NCBI GenBank assembly: GCA_023416135.1
Contig: JAEZIF010000179.1
Span: 1-6,231, forward strand
DNA: 6,231 nt
Reading direction: 5' to 3'
From: Pseudomonadota bacterium
GTDB lineage: Bacteria > Pseudomonadota > Alphaproteobacteria > Reyranellales > Reyranellaceae
Shown here piece by piece: positions 1 through 4,130 of the stretch (positions within the stretch are counted from its first letter, which is position 1; each line of letters opens with the position of its first letter). Under the pieces are notes generated by a model, which did no database searches, was not told where the DNA came from, and saw nothing but the letters and a program-made list of their open reading frames with translations. Made by a program: the position numbers and the translations under genes.

Positions 1-3
1 CGG

Positions 4-20
4 TTCCACCTGATCTCATT
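4..20. repeat. Possible right arm of a hairpin cut by the window edge
   Basis: The nine bases TTCCACCTG at 4-12 recur at 70-78, where they form the loop edge and inner arm of the perfect hairpin at 51-90. The bases after the shared core differ. A plausible reading is that this is the right half of a second hairpin of the same design whose left half lies before base 1. That half is not visible, so the call rests only on the shared core. Confidence 0.25.
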
Positions 21-50
21 CGCGCGCCCGGGTGGTGCATGTTTCACGGG

Positions 51-90
51 GCATGATGGGTCCAGGTGATTCCACCTGGACCCATCATGC
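51..90. repeat. Perfect 18-bp inverted repeat (hairpin) downstream of the hydrolase gene
   Basis: The left arm GCATGATGGGTCCAGGTG (51-68) and the right arm CACCTGGACCCATCATGC (73-90) are exact reverse complements around a 4-base loop, ATTC (69-72). The element lies 24 bases past the stop of the minus-strand alpha/beta-hydrolase, where a transcription terminator would be expected. On the minus strand the stem is followed by CCCCGTG, not a T-run; on the plus strand it is followed by only three Ts. It is therefore not a textbook intrinsic terminator. It may be a 3'-end stabilising hairpin or a dispersed palindromic repeat; the partial match at 4-12 slightly favours the repeat reading. Confidence 0.7.
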
Positions 91-114
91 TTTAGGCTCC
101 CGGAACAGCTACCG

Positions 115-996
115 TTACCTCATCCCCGTGATCGACGCGCTGACCGCACGCGGGTCGCGCTTGGGCCAGCGGCCGGCCTCGACCTGGCCGATGAAATCGC
201 CGACCAGGCGGTTGAACTGGTCGGGATCCTCGATGTTGATGGTATGGCCGCAGTTGGGCATCACCGCGAGCGCCGCCGACGGGATCTCGCGCTTCATCAG
301 GATCGAGGGCGTCAGGCACGGCCAGTCCTCGTCGCCGGTCAGGATCAGGGTCGGGATGGTGAGCGCCCGCATCTTGTCCAGTAGGTCGTAGAGCGAGGGG
401 CGCTGGCCTTGCACGCCGATCTGGGTGTTGGCCGACCCCAGCGCGGAGTGCTCGGCCAGCTCCTTCTTGAACTGGGCGAAGCCGCGCGGATCCTTGTTCT
501 CGAACTGCACGCGCGTCGGGCCGTAGGCGTATTTCTCGGCGAACTTCGCCATGCCCTCGTCCTTGAGGGCCTTGGCCACGGTCTCGACCTCGGACCGGAA
601 CCTCGCCTGCTGGTCCTTCTCCGCGCCGTAGCCGCAGCCGGCAACGGTGAGCGACAGCGCGCGTTGGGGATGGCGGAAGCCGAAATGCAGGGTGGCGAAG
701 CCGCCCATCGAGAGGCCCACGACATGCGCCTTGTCGAGCCTGAGATGGTCCATGACCGCCGCGATGTCGTCGGTGGCGCGGTTCTGGGAGTAGCTCTCGG
801 GCTTTTCCGGTACGTCCGACGGCGGATAGCCGCGCGCACCATAGGTGATGCAGCGGTAGCGCTGGCCGAAGTGCCGCATCTGCGGCTCCCACGAGCGGTG
901 GTCGGCCGCGAATTCGTGCACGAAGACGATGGGTTGCCCTGCCCCGGTCTCCTCGTACCAGAGCTTCACGCGATCGTCGGTGGTGGCGTATGGCAT
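115..996 (-). CDS. Alpha/beta-fold hydrolase
   Basis: This 293-residue protein has the layout of a single-domain alpha/beta-hydrolase, probably cytoplasmic, with no signal peptide. The nucleophile elbow is G94-L95-S96-M97-G98. The acid lies in the GDEDWP segment (D224, or D222), and the catalytic histidine is H251 in CGHTINIEDP. The oxyanion-hole strand reads FVHEFA (residues 25-30), with Glu where many relatives have Gly after His. Residues about 125-200 form the variable cap that sets substrate choice. The ATG at 996 is supported by a GGAG six bases upstream and by the conserved-looking opening MPYATTDDRVKLWYEETG. The gene diverges from the dioxygenase at 1067; a -10-like TATGAT lies on the minus strand at 1026-1031, without a clear -35. 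The reaction (ester, lactone, C-C bond or haloalkane hydrolysis) cannot be told from sequence alone. Family assignment is firm, substrate unknown. Confidence 0.93.
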   Translation of the reverse strand: MPYATTDDRVKLWYEETGAGQPIVFVHEFAADHRSWEPQMRHFGQRYRCITYGARGYPPSDVPEKPESYSQNRATDDIAAVMDHLRLDKAHVVGLSMGGFATLHFGFRHPQRALSLTVAGCGYGAEKDQQARFRSEVETVAKALKDEGMAKFAEKYAYGPTRVQFENKDPRGFAQFKKELAEHSALGSANTQIGVQGQRPSLYDLLDKMRALTIPTLILTGDEDWPCLTPSILMKREIPSAALAVMPNCGHTINIEDPDQFNRLVGDFIGQVEAGRWPKRDPRAVSASITGMR

Positions 997-1066
997 CGTT
1001 TTCTCCGGGTCGGCCCAGACTTTAGATCATATGCCGGCAGTGTAACGGGATGGTAGCCTTCACCTC

Positions 1067-1810
1067 ATGAGCGAGATCGGAACCGGCCTGCAGAACGCCA
1101 CAGGCATTCGCGACGGCATCGCCCGCGCGGGCTACGCCTTCGTCGAGGCATCGGACATGCGCAATGCGTTGGCCCGCTTCGGCACCCTGGCCGACTGGCC
1201 GGCCTTTGCCGAAAGCTGGAACGATCTCGAGGTCGACACCTACATGGCCGATGGCGGCCGTTACCGCCGCCGTCGCTTCGGCGTCTGGGCCGCCGGCCGC
1301 CAGGGACCGATCCTGCGCGGGGCCCACCAACCGCACTTCCAGACCGTGGACTACAATCATCTGAACGGCGGCATCGAGCGCTGGTTCAAGCCGATCACCG
1401 AGGAGATCGGCGACGGCGCCAGCATGCGTACCATCCTGGAATACTGCCGCGCGCTGTTCGGGCGGCTGGCGCCCGAGACCACGCGCTGGCACGTCGAGGT
1501 CCACCAGTTCCGCATCGAGGCGCGCCAGGGAGAGCACGGCAAGCCCACGCCCGAGGGCATGCATCGCGACGGCGTCGACTACGTGCTGGTGCTGCTGGTC
1601 AACCGCCGCAACATCCAGAGCGGCACGACGACGGTGCACGACCTCGACAAGCGCACGCTGGGCAGCTTCACCCTCACCGACCCGCTCGACTCCGCCCTGG
1701 TCGACGATGGGCGCTGCTATCACGGCGTCACTCCGGTCGAGCCGGAGAACCCGGCGCAGCCGGCGTATCGCGATGTGCTGGTCGTCACTTTCCGCAAATC
1801 GTCCTCCTGA
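1067..1810 (+). CDS. 2OG-Fe(II) dioxygenase family protein (amino-acid hydroxylase type)
   Basis: This 247-residue protein resembles the small bacterial 2-oxoglutarate/iron dioxygenase family that includes free L-isoleucine hydroxylases. Those enzymes use 2-oxoglutarate and O2 to hydroxylate a small substrate, often a free amino acid. The facial iron triad is visible as H166 and D168 in GMHRDGVDYV and H219 in CYHGVTPV. R235 in YRDVLVVTFR is the likely 2-oxoglutarate carboxylate ligand. The length and the order of motifs fit the family. The ATG at 1067 has no good Shine-Dalgarno sequence; the nearest purine run is about 15 bases upstream, so translation may be leaderless or weak. It shares a 70-base divergent control region with the hydrolase, so coregulation is possible. 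It converges with the SDR gene. Substrate identity is inferred only at class level. Confidence 0.88.
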   Translation: MSEIGTGLQNATGIRDGIARAGYAFVEASDMRNALARFGTLADWPAFAESWNDLEVDTYMADGGRYRRRRFGVWAAGRQGPILRGAHQPHFQTVDYNHLNGGIERWFKPITEEIGDGASMRTILEYCRALFGRLAPETTRWHVEVHQFRIEARQGEHGKPTPEGMHRDGVDYVLVLLVNRRNIQSGTTTVHDLDKRTLGSFTLTDPLDSALVDDGRCYHGVTPVEPENPAQPAYRDVLVVTFRKSSS

Positions 1811-1823
1811 GCGCAGCGCCCGT

Positions 1824-1844
1824 CCCCAGGGCCGAAGGCCGGGG
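1824..1844. terminator. GC-rich hairpin between convergent genes, candidate bidirectional terminator
   Basis: CCCC (1824-1827) pairs with GGGG (1841-1844), and GGCC (1830-1833) pairs with GGCC (1837-1840), around a GAA loop with a two-base AG bulge on the left arm. It sits in the 42-base gap between the stops of the dioxygenase (1810) and the SDR (1853), which is where a shared terminator belongs. There is no T-run on either side, so the support is position and stem strength only. Confidence 0.35.
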
Positions 1845-1852
1845 GATCACGC

Positions 1853-2623
1853 CTAACTACCGATCGTCACGCCCGCGTCGGCAATGATGGTCTGACCGGT
1901 GATGAAGGCACCGGCCTTGCCGGCCAGCATGACGGCGATGCCACCGATATCGTCGGGCTCGCCGATGCGGCGCAGCGGCGCGGTCTGCAGGCGCTTTTCG
2001 AGATATGCCGGGTCCTCCCACAACGCGCGGGCGAAGTCGGTGCGCACCAGGCCGGGGGCGATGGTGTTGACGCGGATGTTGTCGGGCCCGAGCTCTGCCG
2101 CAAGATTGCGGGCGAGCTGCATGTCGGCCGCCTTGGAGATGCAGTACGCGCCGATCACCGTGCTCGCCCGCACGCCGCCGATCGACGACACGATGATCAC
2201 CGAACCGTCCTTCTTGGCCTTCATGTCGGGAGCGCAGAGGTTGATCAGCCAGATGTTGGAGAGGATGTTGTTCTGCATGATCTTGGTGAAGACCTCGTCC
2301 GACATCTTGTCGGTCGACCCGTAATAGGGGTTGGTGGCCGCGTTCAGCACCAGCACATCGACCGGGCCCAGCTGCTTCCTGGTCTCCGCGATCAGGTTCT
2401 CGCACTGCGCCTTGTCGGAGATGTTGCAGGGAATGACGATGGCCTCGCCGCCCGCCTTGCGGATCTCGGCGGCGGCCTCATCGCAGGCCGGCTTCTTGCG
2501 CGATGACACCACGACCCTGGCGCCCTGCAGGGCCAGGTGCAGGGCGATCGACTTGCCGATGCCCTTGCTCGAGCCGGTGACGACGGCGACCTTGCCCGTC
2601 AGGTCGAATAGCGGCGATGCCAT
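1853..2623 (-). CDS. SDR family oxidoreductase (classical, probably NADP-dependent)
   Basis: This 256-residue classical short-chain dehydrogenase/reductase has the standard length for the family. The cofactor loop is T16-G17-S-S-K-G21-I-G23. The Rossmann-stabilising NAA is at residues 94-96. The catalytic serine is S147 in VSSIGG, followed 13 residues later by Y160 and by K164 (YxxxK). NTIAPGLVRTDF at 186-197 is the usual segment closing over the nicotinamide. Basic residues R42-K43 after the second strand suggest preference for NADP(H), which is an inference. The start at 2623 is chosen over the upstream in-frame ATG at 2722. It has a strong GGAGGA seven bases upstream and begins with MASPLFDLTGKVAVVTG, the usual family opening; the longer form would also place a palindrome inside coding sequence. 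It resembles DHRS4-like carbonyl reductases, but the substrate is not determined. Confidence 0.95.
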   Translation of the reverse strand: MASPLFDLTGKVAVVTGSSKGIGKSIALHLALQGARVVVSSRKKPACDEAAAEIRKAGGEAIVIPCNISDKAQCENLIAETRKQLGPVDVLVLNAATNPYYGSTDKMSDEVFTKIMQNNILSNIWLINLCAPDMKAKKDGSVIIVSSIGGVRASTVIGAYCISKAADMQLARNLAAELGPDNIRVNTIAPGLVRTDFARALWEDPAYLEKRLQTAPLRRIGEPDDIGGIAVMLAGKAGAFITGQTIIADAGVTIGS

Positions 2624-2653
2624 GAGAGCGTCCTCCAGAAGTGTCGCGTGCTG

Positions 2654-2672
2654 TGTCGCATAAAATGCGACA
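2654..2672. promoter_or_regulatory. Palindromic operator candidate upstream of the SDR gene
   Basis: TGTCGCATAAAATGCGACA is a perfect inverted repeat with 8-bp arms (2654-2661 and 2665-2672) and an AAA centre. It lies 31 bases upstream of the SDR start codon. Extra copies of the half-site core TGTCGC occur at 2642-2647, 2692-2697 and 2769-2774 in the same 174-base gap. This arrangement is typical of a dimeric repressor or activator site. No regulator gene for it is visible next door, other than possibly the helix-turn-helix protein at 2798-3352. Confidence 0.5.
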
Positions 2673-2797
2673 TCCGAGAAACCCGGATCGATGTCGCGCC
2701 GCAGGGCGGTATCGATCACCAACGCCTTGATCCACCTCGCCGAATCGATTGCTCGGCGCCTGCGCCGCTGTCGCCTGAATCGCGACGCGCGGGACGA

Positions 2798-3352
2798 TCA
2801 TTTCGTCTTGTCCTCCAGCCGGGCCTGAAGCCGCGCGATCTCCCCATCCGCTTCGAGCAGGGCAATCTCGAGATCGCCCGTCGCCCGGCCTGAGGGCTCG
2901 CTCGCCCGCGCCTGGCGATCGCGCAGGCGGTCGAACCGCGCCAGCAGGCGCATCAGCATGCTGTCGTTGTGGCGCTCCACCGAAGCGACCTGCTTGCCGC
3001 CATGGAAGACCGGCTGGCGATCGGCGCCGAGGGCGCGGCGCATGGCGCGATCCTCCAGGATCTGCAGGCGGGTGGAGAGCACGGTGTCATAGCGGCGCGC
3101 GAAGGCCGGGTTGGCGGCGCGCCAGCGCTGCACGGTCCGCGCCGTGACGCCGGCACGGGCGGCCGCCTCGGCCACCGATCCCGACAGTCCCAGGCGGCGC
3201 AGGAAGTAGGTCTGCAGACGGGCGCGGGTCGGACGGCGCGGCGGGCCGGGATCGCCCGGCAGCGACGGCGTCGGCTCGGCCGGGATGACAGGCGATTCGG
3301 CAGGGCCCGCCCCTCGCCCGACGCCAGGAGATCGCTTGCGATGGCTCGACAT
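2798..3352 (-). CDS. Helix-turn-helix protein, terminase-small-subunit-like
   Basis: This 184-residue protein has a disordered Pro/Gly/Arg-rich N-terminus (about 1-44). A helix-turn-helix follows at about 57-79, built around SVAEAAARAGVTARTVQRWR. A conserved-looking block with RRALGADRQPVFHGGKQVAS spans roughly 105-137, and a charged C-terminal helix at about 159-183 may be a coiled coil. The combination of a resolvase-like HTH, a following NPAFARRYDTVL segment and a PVFHGGK block recalls small DNA-binding proteins of alphaproteobacterial prophages, often described as terminase small subunit-like. That comparison is from memory. The ATG at 3352 has a GGAG five bases upstream and a sigma70-like promoter just before it. 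No large terminase, portal or capsid gene is seen beside it, so it is an orphan: either a phage relic or a host-recruited regulator. Confidence 0.8.
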   Translation of the reverse strand: MSSHRKRSPGVGRGAGPAESPVIPAEPTPSLPGDPGPPRRPTRARLQTYFLRRLGLSGSVAEAAARAGVTARTVQRWRAANPAFARRYDTVLSTRLQILEDRAMRRALGADRQPVFHGGKQVASVERHNDSMLMRLLARFDRLRDRQARASEPSGRATGDLEIALLEADGEIARLQARLEDKTK

Positions 3353-3381
3353 GGCAGCTCCGAAGAGAATGTACCCGCGTT

Positions 3382-3410
3382 ATAGTACAATAACCACAGT
3401 ACACTGTCCA
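3382..3410 (-). promoter_or_regulatory. Sigma70-like promoter of the HTH gene with a possible operator
   Basis: Reading the minus strand, TGGACA (3405-3410) and TACTAT (3382-3387) are separated by exactly 17 bases and match the -35 and -10 consensus at 5/6 and 4/6. Transcription would start near 3375, about 22 bases before the ATG of the HTH gene. The region is AT-richer than its surroundings. An inverted repeat, ACAGT-AC-ACTGT on the plus strand (3396-3407), overlaps the -35 box and could be a site for the HTH protein itself (autoregulation); that is an inference. Confidence 0.6.
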
Positions 3411-3432
3411 GCTGCCTTCCAGCCGCCGCACG

Positions 3433-3763
3433 TCAGCCCGCCCGGACGATCCGTGCCCGGGTGCGCCCGCCACAGGCAAGTGCCACCACGACGACGATCT
3501 CGCGCTCGCCGGGCGCGCCGCCGACCGAGGCTTCGATCGCATCGAGCAGGGCGAAATCCCACTCATCGTCCTTGCCGTGCAGCGGCACGTCGATCGTCGC
3601 GCCTGGTCCGCCCTTCTTGACCGTCGAGGGGATCAGCGCCTTGCCGCCGCGATCAGGGCGCGCCGACCGCGGGATCGACGGCGACGACATCGGCTGCCCA
3701 GGCGCGCCGCCAGCTTGCCTCGATCTCGTCGACATGGCCGACCAGCGGTGACCCGAGGCTCGC
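3433..3763 (-). pseudogene. Remnant of an unidentified protein, frame disrupted
   Basis: Two stretches with strongly coding-like codon use (mostly G/C third bases) lie in different frames. The upstream one contains VGHVDEIEASWRRAWAADVV and ends at a TGA at 3653-3655. The downstream one contains ALIPSTVKKGGPGATIDVPL and then DDEWDFALLDAIEASVGG, ending at a TGA at 3433-3435. Joining them needs one shift near 3640-3665. An uninterrupted 100-codon frame (3433-3735) exists, but its first 30 or so residues look like out-of-frame translation. I do not recognise the family. The neighbouring terminase-like HTH gene suggests a phage relic, but nothing in the sequence proves it. The true product could instead be a short intact protein starting within the downstream frame. 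Confidence 0.45.
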
Positions 3764-4087
3764 TCACGACAGCACCGGAGGCGGGCTCGCGAACGGGCGA
3801 CGCAGCGCTTCGTAGGCGAAAAGCGGCGCGAGCACGATTGATCCCCGTGCGCTCGGCAAGGTCGGCGAAGCCGTCACGATAGGCCGTCGCGGTGCGGCCG
3901 GTGCCATGCACGGCGACGATCAGCCGGCAGGCAGGCCTGTCGCGGGTCCTTCAGCGATTTGGCACATGCAGGCAGTCGCTCACGCGCTGGTCGGCCTGAA
4001 GGGCGAAGAAGGGCGTCGCGCCCCCATCGTAGTAGCCGAGCGGCGCATAGCGAAGCGGTCAAAGGTTTGTATGTAAGCTGTTTCCAT
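3764..4087 (-). pseudogene. Degraded, truncated alpha/beta-hydrolase with several frameshifts
   Basis: Reading the minus strand, coding-like pieces follow one another in changing frames. They are METAYIQTFDR (from ATG 4087), LRYAPLGYYDGG and ATPFFALQADQRVS, KSLKDPRQA, then CRLIVAVHGTGRTATAYRDG with FADLAERTG, and last VLAPLFAYEALRRPF ending at a TGA at 3764-3766. Together they read as the N-terminal third of an alpha/beta-hydrolase. VAVHGTGRTATAYRD is the oxyanion-hole strand and loop, and VLAPLF is the next core strand. The serine elbow and catalytic histidine that should follow are missing. At least four shifts in about 320 bases plus loss of the C-terminal part mark it as a dead gene. Errors in a low-quality assembly are the alternative for the shifts, but not for the truncation. 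It diverges from the S8 protease, 43 bases away. Confidence 0.7.
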
Positions 4088-4095
4088 AGCATACT
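4067..4095 (+). promoter_or_regulatory. Possible promoter of the S8 protease gene
   Basis: TTGTAT (4067-4072) and CATACT (4090-4095) are spaced by 17 bases and lie 36 bases before the protease ATG, in a locally AT-richer stretch. The matches to the -35 and -10 consensus are only 3/6 and 4/6. The element overlaps the start of the decayed hydrolase on the other strand. Confidence 0.35.
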
Positions 4096-4130
4096 TTCGT
4101 TTGAGGCATGCGTCTCGCGGGGGGACTGTC

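Noticed and set aside
409..1056. Plus-strand open frame of 215 codons over the alpha/beta-hydrolase
   Set aside because: It is the antisense shadow of a gene with a clear catalytic triad; its His/Leu/Glu/Val-rich translation is typical of such shadows.
1022..1723. Minus-strand open frame of 233 codons over the dioxygenase
   Set aside because: It is antisense to a gene with a full iron-binding triad and shows no domain of its own.
2624..2722. N-terminal extension of the SDR to an ATG at 2722
   Set aside because: The ATG at 2623 has a strong GGAGGA site and the usual family start. The extension would run through the palindromic operator candidate and adds no SDR feature.
2769..2785. GTCGC...GCGAC inverted repeat just past the HTH gene stop, as a terminator
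   Set aside because: The arms are only 5 bp with a 7-base loop and there is no T-run, so it is too weak to call.
3633..3911. Minus-strand 92-codon frame starting with GTG at 3911
   Set aside because: Only its first 26 or so residues look like hydrolase; the rest is Arg-rich out-of-frame translation. It is part of the decayed gene, not a gene in itself.
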